From Scleromatobacter sp038243995 (lineage in GTDB: Bacteria; Pseudomonadota; Gammaproteobacteria; Burkholderiales; Burkholderiaceae_C), in NCBI GenBank assembly GCA_038243995.1, contig JBBRTV010000011.1, forward strand, positions 62,001-126,000: DNA of 64,000 nucleotides. Direction: 5' to 3'. The translations under genes and the position numbers were made by a program. Shown here piece by piece: positions 42,752 to 52,194 of this stretch. Below the pieces are notes generated by a model. The model saw nothing but the letters and a program-made list of their open reading frames with translations, searched no databases and was not told where the DNA came from. Numbering within the stretch: the first letter of the stretch is position 1; every line of letters starts with the position of its first letter.

Positions 42752-43828
42752 TCAGTCGATCGGGATCAGCAGGAACGCGCGGTAGCGCGGGTTGGCCACG
42801 TTCGGCAGGACGATGGTGCCGTTGGCGACGATGATGCCCCGGTTGTTGATCGCCTGGGCAGCGTCGAAGGTGATCTGGTCCTTGAGCGGGTCGTCCGCGG
42901 CGATCAGCGTCTTCAGGTCGACCATGCCGATCTTGCGGTCGTAGTAGAACGGCCCGTTCGTCGTGCCGCGGCCGCCCGGCTGGTCGGAAATGCCGACGAC
43001 CTGGCCCGCGTCGTTGATGCCCAGCCCGTTGCTGTAGGTGCCGCCGGGCAGCACGCCCAGGTCCTGCATGCCGTGCAGCTTGTCCCAGAGGAACGCGTGG
43101 TTCGTGCCGTCGGCCGCGCCGGCCGATCCGACGACCCTGCCGGCGCCGTTGATGGCCTTGCCGTAGCCGAACGGGACGTCCGCGCTCAGCAGGCCCAGGT
43201 CGGTGACCTTGCCGCCCGCATTGACGCGCAAGGCGGCCTGGCTGTTTTCGTCGGGCGCGACGCCGCCGACCCACTGGTCGTGCGAATTGATGGCGTTGGC
43301 CTGGGCGTAGGCGGCCGCGGGCCAGGGATCGACCAGGCCCGTGCTGGCCGTCCACGTGAACGCATGCGGGGCGCCCGCGGCGGTCACGCTGATGCCCACG
43401 ACCTGGCCGCTGTCGCTGATGCCCTGGGCCGCGCTGTTCGGGTGTCTGGGGTCGAACGAGCCCAGCGCGCGCATGCCGGTGGCGGTGTCCCACACGAAGG
43501 CGTGCGGCTCGTCGAAGCTGCCGCCGTAGCCGGCGACCTGGCCCACCGCGTTGACGGCGGTGGCGAAGCTCTCTTGCTCGCCGGGCAACGTACCGATGGT
43601 CTGGACGGCGCCGTCGGCCGTCCACGTGGCCGCGACGTGCGGGCCGTCGCGATGCTGCTGGACCCAGCCGACGATGATGTTGGCGTCGCTGATCGCCAGC
43701 GCCTGGCTGGCCCAGCCGTGCGGCGTGGGGCCGAGCTCCTTGACGCGGTAGGTCGGCGCGGCACCGGCGTCGGCGATGCCGATGGCGAGCAGGGCAGCCG
43801 CGGCCAGCGTGGCGAGCGAACGATTCAT
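42752..43828 (-). CDS. Secreted HAF-repeat protein
   Basis: A 358-residue exported protein with a cleavable signal peptide (LATLAAAALLAIGIADAGA). The body is built from six or more repeats in the HAF style: A-I-N/S-D-x-G-x-VVG, then H-A-F-x-W; examples are GISDSGQVVGIS, AINGAGRVVGSAG and GINDAGQVVGIS. These repeats probably fold as a beta-propeller; function is unknown. GGAGGAATT lies eight bases upstream of the ATG, a strong ribosome site. It converges with the HD-GYP gene, and a 500-bp gene-free stretch lies upstream. Confidence 0.85.
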   Translation of the reverse strand: MNRSLATLAAAALLAIGIADAGAAPTYRVKELGPTPHGWASQALAISDANIIVGWVQQHRDGPHVAATWTADGAVQTIGTLPGEQESFATAVNAVGQVAGYGGSFDEPHAFVWDTATGMRALGSFDPRHPNSAAQGISDSGQVVGISVTAAGAPHAFTWTASTGLVDPWPAAAYAQANAINSHDQWVGGVAPDENSQAALRVNAGGKVTDLGLLSADVPFGYGKAINGAGRVVGSAGAADGTNHAFLWDKLHGMQDLGVLPGGTYSNGLGINDAGQVVGISDQPGGRGTTNGPFYYDRKIGMVDLKTLIAADDPLKDQITFDAAQAINNRGIIVANGTIVLPNVANPRYRAFLLIPID

Positions 43829-44020
43829 CTGGAATTCCTCCGGTGATTGACGGGTGGCGCCTGGCCTGCTCGGCGGGCGGGCGTCTTGGCGGGTGCCATG
43901 AAATATAGGAGTCGAATTGGACGGCGTCACGCGCGCAGGAGGGGCAGGTACTCATTACCCGATCGTGGTGGGCGGCCGGCCGCTCGCCTTGCGACCAGGA
44001 TACGTTTTCGGCTATTGGTC

Positions 44021-44088
44021 CTTGGTTGCTTGGTTCGCTTCGCGCGGGCGAAGGTTGCGCTTGCGACGGGGTAGGCGGGGACTGTTTC
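44021..44088 (+). repeat. Left arm of a long inverted repeat
   Basis: Contains TTGGTTGCTTGGTTCGCTTC, then CGCGCGGGCGAAGGTTGCGC and a GGGG-rich end. It matches the reverse complement of 44237-44308 over about 68 bases with only a handful of differences. The arms enclose about 150 bp. No transposase or other gene lies inside. Confidence 0.85.
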
Positions 44089-44236
44089 TCCGGCTCGGCG
44101 TGCATCTGGATCCGGCCTGGACGGCCGGGATCCCGAGGGCTTCCGATAAAAGTTCATCCGCGCAACTCGGTCGGGCCGCGCCCGGAGCCTTCGTATACGC
44201 GCCGAGAGTGCCCTCAGACGTGCCGCGCTCGCCTGC

Positions 44237-44308
44237 GAAACAAGCCCCCGCCCACCCCGCCGCACGCGCAACCTTCGCCCGCGCGAAGCGAACCAAGCAA
44301 CCAAGCAA
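44237..44308 (-). repeat. Right arm of a long inverted repeat
   Basis: Reverse complement of the arm at 44021-44088. It has an extra GCTTGGTT unit, giving the direct repeats AACCAAGCAACCAAGCAACC at its outer end. It lies about 20 bp after the stop codon of the RND pump gene on the opposite strand. Confidence 0.85.
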
Positions 44309-44330
44309 CCGGGAACCGAGAACCCGCCCT

Positions 44331-47300
44331 TCAGTGCGCGGGTCTCCGCCCCGAGTCGTCCGCACGCGCGACCGGGCCCTCCGCCGCCGACGCCGCGGCG
44401 TCTTCCTTCTTGTGCGTCGAGCCGAGCAGCAGGTAGAACGCCGGGACGACGAACAGCGTGAAGAGCGTGCCGATCGACATGCCGGTGAAGATCACGAGGC
44501 CCATCGCCTGGCGCCCCGCGGCACCGGCGCCGGAGGCGATCACCAGCGGGACGACGCCGAAGACCATGGCGGCCGTCGTCATCAGGATCGGGCGCAGGCG
44601 GATGCTGGTGGCTTCGAGGATCGCCTCCAGCTTGCTCTTGCCTTTCTTCTGCTCGCCGTTCGCGACCTCGACGATCAGGATCCCGTGCTTGCTGATCAGC
44701 CCCATCAGCGTCACCAGCCCGACCTTCGTGTAGATGTTCATGGACGCGAAGCCCAGGAAGATGAAGATCACCGCGCCGAACAGCGCCAGCGGTACCGAGA
44801 CGAGGATGACGATCGGATCGCGGAAGCTCTCGAACTGCGCGGCGAGCGCCAGGAACACGATGATGACCGCGAAGGCGAAGGTCACCAGGAAGCCGCCGGA
44901 CTCCGACTGGAACACGCGCGAAGGGCCCGCGTAGTCGACGTTGTAGCCGGCCGGCGCGATCGACTTGACGGTGTCGCTCAGGAACTTCAGCGCCTCGCCT
45001 TGCGACACGCCGGCCACGCCGGAGATCGTCACCGAGTTCAGCTGCTGGAAGCGCGTGATCGATTCGGGCACCACCGCGTACTTCAGGCTCGCCACGGTGC
45101 TGGCCGGGATCAGGCCGGCGTTCGGCGTCTTGATCTGGAAGTCGAGCACGCTGGACGGATTCAGGCGGTCGACCTGCTGCACCTGCGGGATCACCTTGTA
45201 CGAGCGGCCGGCGATCGAGAAGTAGTTGACGTAGCCGCCGCCCAGCGCCGCGCCGAGCGCGCTGCCCACGTCCTGCTGCGTCATCCCGAGCGCCGCGATC
45301 TTGTCGCGGTCGACCACCACCGTCGCCTGCGGCTTGTCGACCTTCAGGTCTTCGTCGATGAAGTAGAACTTGCCCGACGCCCGCGCCTTCTCCATCACCT
45401 GTTCGGCGATGCCGTTGAGGTTCTCGAACGGCTCCGTCGTGGTGATGACGAACTGCACCGGCAGGCCGGAAGTTCCCGGCAGCGGCGGGAACTGGAAGGC
45501 CGCCACGCGGGCGCCCGCGATTCTGTTCCACTTGGCCTGCAGGTCCTGCTGGATCGCGTGCGCGCTGCGCGTGCGCTGTCCCCAGTCCTTCAGGAGAACG
45601 CCGCCGATGCCGGAGTTGGTGGTCGGCACGCCGGTGATCTGGAACATCTGCTTGTATTCCGGCTCGCCCTTGGCGACGGCGAAGACCTGGTCGGCATACG
45701 TCTGCATCTGGTCGGACGTGGCCGTAGGAGCCCCGACGACCTGCGACAGCACGATGCCCTGGTCTTCTTCCGGCGCAAGTTCGGACTGCGACATCATGAA
45801 CATCGCGGCCAGCAGCCCGATCAGCAGCACCGCCATCACGATGAGCACCTGGTAGGTTCCCAGCAAGCTGCGCAGCATGCGCTGGTAGCCGTGGCGCACA
45901 CGCTCGAAGACACGGTCGATGGCCTGCACGAACTTGCCGTTGTCCTGCTCGGGCGTGAAGATGCGCGAACACATCATCGGCGACAGCGTCAGCGCGACGA
46001 TGCCCGAAACGCCGACGGCGCCGGCCAGCGTGAACGCGAACTCGGTGAACAGCGCGCCTGTCAGGCCCCCCTGGAAACCGATGGGAACGTACACGGCGAT
46101 CAGCACCACGGTCATCGCCAGGATGGGGCTGGCGAGTTCGCGCGCGGCGATCAGCGCCGCCTGCATCGGCGTGGCGTGTTCCTCCTTCATGTGGCGGTCG
46201 ACGTTCTCCACGACGATGATCGCGTCGTCGACCACCAGCCCGATGGCGAGCACCAGCGACAGCAGCGTCAGCAGGTTGATCGAGTAGCCCAGGAGGAGCA
46301 TCACGAAGAAGGTGCCGATCAGCGAGAGCGGCATCGCCACCAGCGGCACGGCGACCGCGCGGAACGTGCCCAGGAACAGGTAGATCACCACCGAGACGAT
46401 CAGCAACGCCTCGACGAGCGTCTTCACCACCTCGAAGATCGACGTGTTGATGAAGTCAGTCGAGTCGTAGACGATCTCGCCCGTCACCCCGTTGGGCAAC
46501 TGGCTCTTGAGTTCCGGGAACGCGGTGCGCACGCGCTTGGCGACGTCGAGGATGTTGGCCTCGGGCGCCACCTTGATCCCGATGAACACGGAGCGGACGC
46601 CGCCGAACGCGACGTTGAAGTCGTAGTTCTCGGAGCCCAGCGTCACGTTCGCGACGTCCTCGAGGCGGACGATCGAATCGCCCTGTTGCTTGACGACGAG
46701 CTGCTTGAAATCGTCGAGCGAGTGCAGGTCGGTGCCGGCCGTCAGCGGCACGGTGACCATCTGGCCCTTGGAAGCGCCGAGCGCCGCCAGGTAGTTGTTG
46801 CTCGCCAGCGCCGCGCTGACGTCGGCGGCCGACAGGCCGTGCGCCGCGAGCTTGTCGGCGTCGAGCCATGCCCGCAGCGCGAACAGGCGCGCGCCGAGCA
46901 GCTCGGCCGTCTGCACGCCCTGCACCGAGTCGAGCTTGGGCTTGACGACGCGCTGCAGGAAGTCGGTGACGTTGTTGGTCGGCAGCGTGTCGCTGTAGAA
47001 GCCGAGGTACATCGCATCGGTCGTCTGGCCCGTCGCGACGGTCAACACCGGTGCCTGCGCCTGGGCGGGCAACTGGTTCTTGACCGAGTTCACTTGCGTG
47101 TTGATCTCGGTCAGCGCGCGGTTCGCGTCGTAGTTCAGGCGCAGCGTCGCGGTGATCGTCGAGACGCCGCTGGCGCTCGACGACGACAGGTAGTCGATGC
47201 CCTGCGCCTGCGCGATCGCGCCCTCGAGCGGTTGCGTGATGAAGCCCGCGACCGTCTGTGCATCCGCGCCGTAGTAGGTCGTCGAGATCGTCACGACGGA

Positions 47301-47426
47301 GTTCTGCGTGCGCGGGTACTGGTTGATAGGCAGCCCGAACAGCGAGCGCAGGCCGAGGACGACGATCAGCAGGCTGATCACGCCGGCCAGCACCGGCCGG
47401 CGTATGAAGAGGTCAGTGAACTTCAT
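44331..47426 (-). CDS. RND multidrug efflux pump, HAE1 family
   Basis: A 1031-residue inner-membrane proton-driven pump of the AcrB type. It starts MKFTDLFIRRPVLAGVISLL, with the IRRP motif before helix 1. The proton-relay aspartates are present in GLVVDDAIIVVENV (helix 4), and LAIGLVVDDAI and AFTLAGAVGVSGIVALTLSP are family hallmarks. The large periplasmic loops are complete, so the pump looks intact. It is last in the operon: its start follows the adaptor stop by ten bases. It is close to MexK-like pumps in places; substrates cannot be assigned. Confidence 0.94.
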   Translation of the reverse strand: MKFTDLFIRRPVLAGVISLLIVVLGLRSLFGLPINQYPRTQNSVVTISTTYYGADAQTVAGFITQPLEGAIAQAQGIDYLSSSSASGVSTITATLRLNYDANRALTEINTQVNSVKNQLPAQAQAPVLTVATGQTTDAMYLGFYSDTLPTNNVTDFLQRVVKPKLDSVQGVQTAELLGARLFALRAWLDADKLAAHGLSAADVSAALASNNYLAALGASKGQMVTVPLTAGTDLHSLDDFKQLVVKQQGDSIVRLEDVANVTLGSENYDFNVAFGGVRSVFIGIKVAPEANILDVAKRVRTAFPELKSQLPNGVTGEIVYDSTDFINTSIFEVVKTLVEALLIVSVVIYLFLGTFRAVAVPLVAMPLSLIGTFFVMLLLGYSINLLTLLSLVLAIGLVVDDAIIVVENVDRHMKEEHATPMQAALIAARELASPILAMTVVLIAVYVPIGFQGGLTGALFTEFAFTLAGAVGVSGIVALTLSPMMCSRIFTPEQDNGKFVQAIDRVFERVRHGYQRMLRSLLGTYQVLIVMAVLLIGLLAAMFMMSQSELAPEEDQGIVLSQVVGAPTATSDQMQTYADQVFAVAKGEPEYKQMFQITGVPTTNSGIGGVLLKDWGQRTRSAHAIQQDLQAKWNRIAGARVAAFQFPPLPGTSGLPVQFVITTTEPFENLNGIAEQVMEKARASGKFYFIDEDLKVDKPQATVVVDRDKIAALGMTQQDVGSALGAALGGGYVNYFSIAGRSYKVIPQVQQVDRLNPSSVLDFQIKTPNAGLIPASTVASLKYAVVPESITRFQQLNSVTISGVAGVSQGEALKFLSDTVKSIAPAGYNVDYAGPSRVFQSESGGFLVTFAFAVIIVFLALAAQFESFRDPIVILVSVPLALFGAVIFIFLGFASMNIYTKVGLVTLMGLISKHGILIVEVANGEQKKGKSKLEAILEATSIRLRPILMTTAAMVFGVVPLVIASGAGAAGRQAMGLVIFTGMSIGTLFTLFVVPAFYLLLGSTHKKEDAAASAAEGPVARADDSGRRPAH

Positions 47427-47436
47427 GGCGTTCGCC

Positions 47437-48609
47437 TCAATGTTCCTGCGGGGTGGGATTCGCGCTGTTGGCCGGGACGATGCTGTTGTCGATCACCACC
47501 GGCGCTCCGTTCTTCAGCTTGAGCTGGCCGCTGGTGACCACCTGCTGGCCTTCGTGCAGGCCCTTGAGGATCGCGACCTGGTCGCCGCGGGTCTCGCCGG
47601 TGGTGACGAAGGCCTGTTGTACGACGAGCCCTGGGCCCGACGCCGCCGGGGCCGGGGCGGACGCGCCGCTCGCCGCCGTCGCCGCCGCCCTCGCCGCCTC
47701 GTCCGCCGTCATCACCACGAATACCGTCGAACCGTACGGGTTGTAGGTGATCGCCGTCTGCGGCAGCGTCAGGTACTTCTTCTTCTCTCCGACCTCGACG
47801 CTGGCGTTGGCGAACATGCCGGGCAGCAGCTGGCGCTTCGGATTCGCGAAGGTCGCCTCGACGACGATGTTGCGCGTGGCAGTGTCGATCTTCGGGCTGA
47901 TCGCGGTGATCCTGCCCGGGAACTGCACGCCGGCGAAGCCGTCGGTCGTCACGTTGACGACTTGCCCCAGGGCCAGGTTGCCGACCTGCTTCTGCGGCAG
48001 GTTGAAGTCGACGTAGATCGGGTCTATGGTCTGCAGCGTGACGATCTTGTCGCCCGGGTTCAGGTACTGGCCCGGGTTGACGGTGGTGATGCCGAGCTTG
48101 CCGGCGAACGGCGCGCGGATCGTCTTCTTGGCCAGGGTCGCCTGCTGCTGCGCCACGAGGGCCTTCCTGCTCTTCAGGTCCGCCATGTCGGCGTCGACCT
48201 GGGCCTGGGCGATCGCCTCGGCCTCGAACTGGCCCTTGTCGCGCTTGAGCACCGTGGCCGACAGGTCGGCGGCGGCCTGCAGCGACGCCAGCTGAGCCTG
48301 GTCCGCGTCGGCGTTCAGCTCGACGAGCACCTGGCCCTTCTTCACGTCCTGGCCCGACTTGAAGTGGATCTCGCGCACGAGGCCCGCGATCTCGCTGGTC
48401 ACGTCGACGCCGCGCACCGGCGTCACGCTGCCGACGGCCGACAGCACGGGCTGCCATTCGAGGGCCGCCACCTTCGTCGCCGTGATGGTCGACGGGCCGG
48501 GCTTGGGCGCCGCGGCGATCAACTTCTTGATGTGCAGGGCAAAACCGCCGCCGAGGATCAGCACCAGCAGCAGGATCCCTCCAATCATGATGAGCATGCG
48601 CTTCGTCAT
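47437..48609 (-). CDS. RND efflux periplasmic adaptor (MFP)
   Basis: A 390-residue membrane-fusion protein. One N-terminal helix (MLIMIGGILLLVLILGGGFAL) anchors it. Lipoyl-type segments (VDVTSEIAGLVREIHFKSGQ; RAPFAGKLGITTVNPGQY) flank an alpha-helical hairpin (residues about 105-175), followed by beta-barrel and membrane-proximal domains. It links pump and outer-membrane channel. An alanine-rich stretch near residue 320-340 is unusual but lies in a loop region. It sits between the outer-membrane factor and pump genes. Confidence 0.93.
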   Translation of the reverse strand: MTKRMLIMIGGILLLVLILGGGFALHIKKLIAAAPKPGPSTITATKVAALEWQPVLSAVGSVTPVRGVDVTSEIAGLVREIHFKSGQDVKKGQVLVELNADADQAQLASLQAAADLSATVLKRDKGQFEAEAIAQAQVDADMADLKSRKALVAQQQATLAKKTIRAPFAGKLGITTVNPGQYLNPGDKIVTLQTIDPIYVDFNLPQKQVGNLALGQVVNVTTDGFAGVQFPGRITAISPKIDTATRNIVVEATFANPKRQLLPGMFANASVEVGEKKKYLTLPQTAITYNPYGSTVFVVMTADEAARAAATAASGASAPAPAASGPGLVVQQAFVTTGETRGDQVAILKGLHEGQQVVTSGQLKLKNGAPVVIDNSIVPANSANPTPQEH

Positions 48610-48707
48610 GGACTTCTCTCCAGGGTTTCGTGTTCGATGTTCGTCGCGTCGGCCGACGCCGGTCCGGGGCCGGCCGATGCGGGGGAGTTCAGTGGTTTCT
48701 GGTCGGC

Positions 48708-50234
48708 TCAGTTCGGCGGCGCGGCGGCGCCGGTCGCGACCACCGCGTCCGGCCGGTTCCACCAGCCGCCGCCGAGCGCCTGGAACAGCGCCGCGGTGTC
48801 GGCATAGCGCGCCGCCTGCGCCTGCACCAGCGCGACACGCGCCTGCAGGTACGAACGTTGCGAGTCGAGCGACGACAGGTAGCTGACGGCGCCGAGCTGG
48901 TATTGGCGCGTCACCAGGTCCAGCGACTCGCGCGCCAGCGCCTCGGCCTGGGCCTGCGTGCGCAGGGCCTCGGCGTCGGTGTCGATCGCGCGCAACGCAT
49001 TGGCCACGCCGAGGAATGCGTTCAGCACCGTCTGCTGGTACTGCGCCTGCGCCGCGTCGTAGCCCGCGACCGCAGCCCGCTTGCGGGCCTGCAGCGAGCC
49101 GCCGTTGAAGATCGGCTGCACGAGGCCGGCGGCGAGGCTCCAGCCGGTGGTGCCGGTGTCGAACAGCTTGTCGAGCTTCAGGCTCTGGCGGTTGACGCCG
49201 CCGCTCAGCGTGATCTGCGGGTACAGGTTCGCCGTCGCGACACCGATCTGCGCGCTGGCTTCGTGCAGCAGGGCCTCGCTGGCGCGCACGTCGGGACGCT
49301 GGCGCACCAGCTCGGAGGGCAGGCTGACCGGCAACTCGCGCGGCAGGTCGAGTGAGGCCAGATCGAACGCCGGCAGGCCGTCGTCGCCCGGCAGGCGGCC
49401 CGCGAGCACGGCCAGCTGATGGCGCGTCTGCGCGAGCGCCTTCTGCAGCGCCGGGATCTGTGCCTGCGTCTGCGCCACCAGGGTGCGCTGCTGCAGCACC
49501 GCGGAGCGGGCGAGGGCGCCGAGCTCGACCTGCTTCGAGATGACCCCGAGCGACTTGTTCTCGGCGTCGACCACGTCGCTCGTCGCCTGCAGTTGCGCCG
49601 CGAGCGACGCTGCCTGGATCGCCGTCGCGACGACGTTCGAGGTCAGGCTGAGGTACGCCGCCTCGACCTGGTAGCGCTGGTAGTCGACCGCCGCGCGCGC
49701 CCCCTCGAGCTCGCGCCTGTTGCCGCCGAATGCGTCGATCGTGTAGGAAAGGTCGAGGCCCGCGCTGAACAGGTTGTAGGTGCTGCCGGCCGGCACGCCG
49801 CCGCTGTCGATCGCCGAGCGCTGGCGCGCGCCGGTGAGCTGGCCGCTGATGGACGGGAACTGGCGCGCGCCGTAGTCGGCTGCGTAGTTCTCCTGCGCCT
49901 GGCGCAGGGTGGCCTGGGCGGCCGCCAGCGTCGGGCTCTGCGCCAGCGCCGAACGGATCAGCGCGTCGAGCGGCGCCGAGTGGAAGATCTCCCACCACGT
50001 TGCCGGGATGTCGCGGCCGTCGACGAAGACCTGCGCCGCGCCGGCCGCGCCGGGGGCGCTGGCCGTCTGCGCCGCCGCGGCGACCGGGGTGTAGGGCCGG
50101 CTCGCGTCCGCGACCCGGGGCGCCTCGGGCGCATGGAAGTCGGGGCCGACGGCGCATGCGGTCAGCGCCATGCCAACCGCGATGGCCAGGGCGGTGTTGC
50201 GCCAGGGCGGGCGTCGGAGGATCTTGTCGTTCAT
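48708..50234 (-). CDS. RND efflux outer-membrane lipoprotein, OprM/NodT type
   Basis: A 508-residue outer-membrane factor with a lipoprotein signal (AVGMALTACAVGPDF; LTAC lipobox) and two TolC-like repeats. The pattern ARQFPSISGQLTGAR and SARKRAAVAGYDAAQAQYQQTVLNAF is typical of OprM proteins. It forms the trimeric exit duct. The ATG at 50234 is supported by AGGAG just upstream and by the signal peptide. It is first in the operon, an order (channel-adaptor-pump) that differs from the more common adaptor-pump-channel. No local repressor gene lies beside it. Confidence 0.94.
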   Translation of the reverse strand: MNDKILRRPPWRNTALAIAVGMALTACAVGPDFHAPEAPRVADASRPYTPVAAAAQTASAPGAAGAAQVFVDGRDIPATWWEIFHSAPLDALIRSALAQSPTLAAAQATLRQAQENYAADYGARQFPSISGQLTGARQRSAIDSGGVPAGSTYNLFSAGLDLSYTIDAFGGNRRELEGARAAVDYQRYQVEAAYLSLTSNVVATAIQAASLAAQLQATSDVVDAENKSLGVISKQVELGALARSAVLQQRTLVAQTQAQIPALQKALAQTRHQLAVLAGRLPGDDGLPAFDLASLDLPRELPVSLPSELVRQRPDVRASEALLHEASAQIGVATANLYPQITLSGGVNRQSLKLDKLFDTGTTGWSLAAGLVQPIFNGGSLQARKRAAVAGYDAAQAQYQQTVLNAFLGVANALRAIDTDAEALRTQAQAEALARESLDLVTRQYQLGAVSYLSSLDSQRSYLQARVALVQAQAARYADTAALFQALGGGWWNRPDAVVATGAAAPPN

Positions 50235-50581
50235 TCCTGCTCCTCGGTGTGCGGGCGCGTTGTCACGGATCAATGCTGCGGTTCGCGGGGCATGGTAGTC
50301 GGGTTTTCCAGGTTTGGAACCGATTCCCCCCTAAAATTACTGCCTAAGCAATCAATTTCTTGCAGTCGTTCCCGGAGTGTGGACAAAGCAGCCGCCGCGA
50401 CAGGTTGTCATCAGTTGATGACTTCAGTATGACGACGCGCGCAGCGGAGAAGGACTGCGACGACTCCGCCATCGCCGGCCCGCTGCTGCGCGAGCGCGTC
50501 GCCCCTCGTGACGCCTGCATTGCGGATTGGCGACCCGGCATGTCAAACTCGGCGCCACCCCCCAGCCGGAGCATCCCGCAC
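50235..50581. other. Intergenic region between divergent efflux and solute-binding genes
   Basis: 347 bp without a credible gene. The AT-rich portion around 50325-50365 (TTTCTTGCAG, AAAATTACTG) is the likely site of the efflux promoter. A good sigma-70-like promoter with an internal palindrome lies at 50405-50433 for the solute-binding gene. The remaining 150 bp before its start would be a long leader in which I see no clear structure. Confidence 0.55.
50405..50433 (+). promoter_or_regulatory. Predicted promoter with operator palindrome
   Basis: TTGTCA (50405-50410) and TATGAC (50428-50433) are 17 bp apart, matching the sigma-70 consensus at five and four of six positions. GTCATCAGTTGATGAC (50407-50422) is a perfect inverted repeat overlapping the -35 and spacer, a typical repressor site. 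Confidence 0.55.
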
Positions 50582-52180
50582 ATGCCGCATTCGTCCCGCA
50601 TCCTGCCCCGTCTCCTGAGTTCGCTGGCGATCGCGCTGGCCTTGTCGTCGCTGCAGGCGCAGACCCTGCGCTGGTCGAGCCAGGGCGATCCGCAGACGCT
50701 CGATCCGTTCTCGCAGAACGAAGGCCTGACGAACATGTTCAACGGCCAGATCTACGATTTCCTTGTCGCGCGCGACAGGCGGCTCGACATCGTTCCATCG
50801 CTGGCCACCGAGTGGAAGCAGGATTCGCCGACGAAGTGGACGTTCAAGCTGCGCCACGGCGTCAAGTTCCAGGACGGGCGCCCGTTCACGGCCGACGACG
50901 TCGTCTACTCGGTCGCCCGGGCGAGCGAGAAGACGTCGCAGATCGCGGTCTACGCGACGGCGATCGGCGAAGCGCGCAAGGTCGACGACTACACCGTCGA
51001 ATTCAACAGCAAGCAGTTCGACCCGGTGTTCCTGCAGCACCTGAACACCGTCTACATCATGAGCAAGGGCTGGTGCGAGGAGCACAAGGCGACGCACCCG
51101 CAGAACTTCGCGGCGCGCGAGGAGACCTACACCGCGCTGAACGCGAACGGCACCGGGCCGTACATGCTGGTGAGCCGGCAGCCCGACGTGCGCACCGTGC
51201 TCAAGCGCAACCCGTCCTACTGGGGGCGCATCGAGGGCAACGTGCAGGAGGTCATCTACACGCCGATCCGCAACAGCTCGACGCGCGTCGCGGCGCTGCT
51301 GTCGCACGAGCTCGACTTCGTGCTCGACCCGCCCCCGGGCGACGTCCCGCGCCTGCGCGCGAGCCCGGGGATCCAGGTGATCGACGGACCGGAGAACCGC
51401 GTCCTGTTCATCGGCATGGACCAGTCCCGCGACGAGTTGCTGTACTCCAGCGTCAAGGGAAAGAACCCGTTCAAGGACGTGCGGGTGCGCAAAGCGCTGT
51501 ACGAGGCGATCGACATCGAGCTGATCCGCACGCGCCTGATGTCCGGCCAGGCGGTGCCGACCGGTGCGACGGTGCCGTCGATCCGCGGCAGCCTGGGCGA
51601 CCCCGAGATCGAGAAGCGCCTGCCCTTCGACCTCGACGCGGCGAAGAAGCTGATGGCCGAGGCGGGCTACCCCGACGGCTTCGAGGTGACGCTCGACTGT
51701 CCGAACAATCGCTACGTCAACGACGAACGCCTGTGCATCGCGCTCGCGTCGATGTGGGCGAAGATCAACGTCAAGGTGCGCGTCAACGCGATGCCGCGCA
51801 CGACCTATTTCCCCAAGCTCGAGAAGCTCGACACCAGCCTCTACCTGCTCGGCTGGGGCGGCTCCATCACCGACGCCGAGTCGATCTTCACGCCGATCTA
51901 CCGCAACCGCGGCGAGAACGGCATCGGCTCGTTCAACTACGGCAATTTCAAGGACGACACGCTCGACGCACTCGCCGCCGCCTCGAGCCGCGAGCCCGAC
52001 ACGGCCAGGCGCGTGGCGCTGATCAAGCAGGTCTTCCAGCGCCACAACGAGCAGGTGCACCACATTCCGCTGCATCGGCAGGTGATTCCGTGGGCGGCGC
52101 GCACGGGGGTGGCGGTGGTGCATCGGCCGGACAATTGGCTCGAAGTCAGCTGGGTGAAAGTGGACCCCCACGCTCCCTGA
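50582..52180 (+). CDS. ABC transporter solute-binding protein, peptide/oligopeptide type (SBP_bac_5)
   Basis: A 532-residue periplasmic binding protein with a signal peptide ending LSSLQA-Q. The SBP_bac_5 core is clear: LRWSSQGDPQTLDPFSQNE, WTFKLRHGVKFQDGRPFTADDVVYS, NGTGPYMLVSRQPDVRTVLKRN and FKDVRVRKALYEAIDIE. It should bind dipeptides, oligopeptides or a related ligand such as nickel or glutathione. No ABC permease or ATPase genes lie beside it, so it must work with a transporter encoded elsewhere. The last codons (VDPHAP and the stop) fall within a short copy of the dispersed 3'-end repeat. Confidence 0.9.
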   Translation: MPHSSRILPRLLSSLAIALALSSLQAQTLRWSSQGDPQTLDPFSQNEGLTNMFNGQIYDFLVARDRRLDIVPSLATEWKQDSPTKWTFKLRHGVKFQDGRPFTADDVVYSVARASEKTSQIAVYATAIGEARKVDDYTVEFNSKQFDPVFLQHLNTVYIMSKGWCEEHKATHPQNFAAREETYTALNANGTGPYMLVSRQPDVRTVLKRNPSYWGRIEGNVQEVIYTPIRNSSTRVAALLSHELDFVLDPPPGDVPRLRASPGIQVIDGPENRVLFIGMDQSRDELLYSSVKGKNPFKDVRVRKALYEAIDIELIRTRLMSGQAVPTGATVPSIRGSLGDPEIEKRLPFDLDAAKKLMAEAGYPDGFEVTLDCPNNRYVNDERLCIALASMWAKINVKVRVNAMPRTTYFPKLEKLDTSLYLLGWGGSITDAESIFTPIYRNRGENGIGSFNYGNFKDDTLDALAAASSREPDTARRVALIKQVFQRHNEQVHHIPLHRQVIPWAARTGVAVVHRPDNWLEVSWVKVDPHAP

Positions 52181-52194
52181 CGGTCGCTGCTGGA
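52163..52194 (+). repeat. 3'-end repeat copy 1, overlapping the solute-binding protein stop
   Basis: GACCCCCACGCTCCCTGACG, then GTCGCTGCTGG, a truncated unit. It spans the last five codons and the TGA of the solute-binding gene, so the repeat supplies the protein's C terminus (DPHAP). Confidence 0.75.

Larger units (their letters stand above)
43829..44330. other. Gene-free region between HAF-repeat and RND pump genes
   Basis: 502 bp with no convincing open frame on either strand. It includes the likely promoter of the HAF gene (43829-43930), a large inverted repeat (arms 44021-44088 and 44237-44308), and a smaller imperfect hairpin, GGATCCGGCC with GGCCGGGATCC, at about 44108-44132. The inverted repeat ends about 20 bp after the pump gene's stop. 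Confidence 0.7.

Noticed and set aside
44021..44308. Inverted repeat as the ends of an insertion sequence
   Set aside because: Only about 150 bp separates the arms and there is no transposase fragment, so a complete IS is excluded; a miniature element remains possible and is reported as a finding.
43917..47522. A 1201-codon plus-strand frame opposite the RND pump gene
   Set aside because: Its composition (H, D, R and Q rich) is typical of an antisense shadow, and the opposite strand encodes an intact AcrB-like pump.
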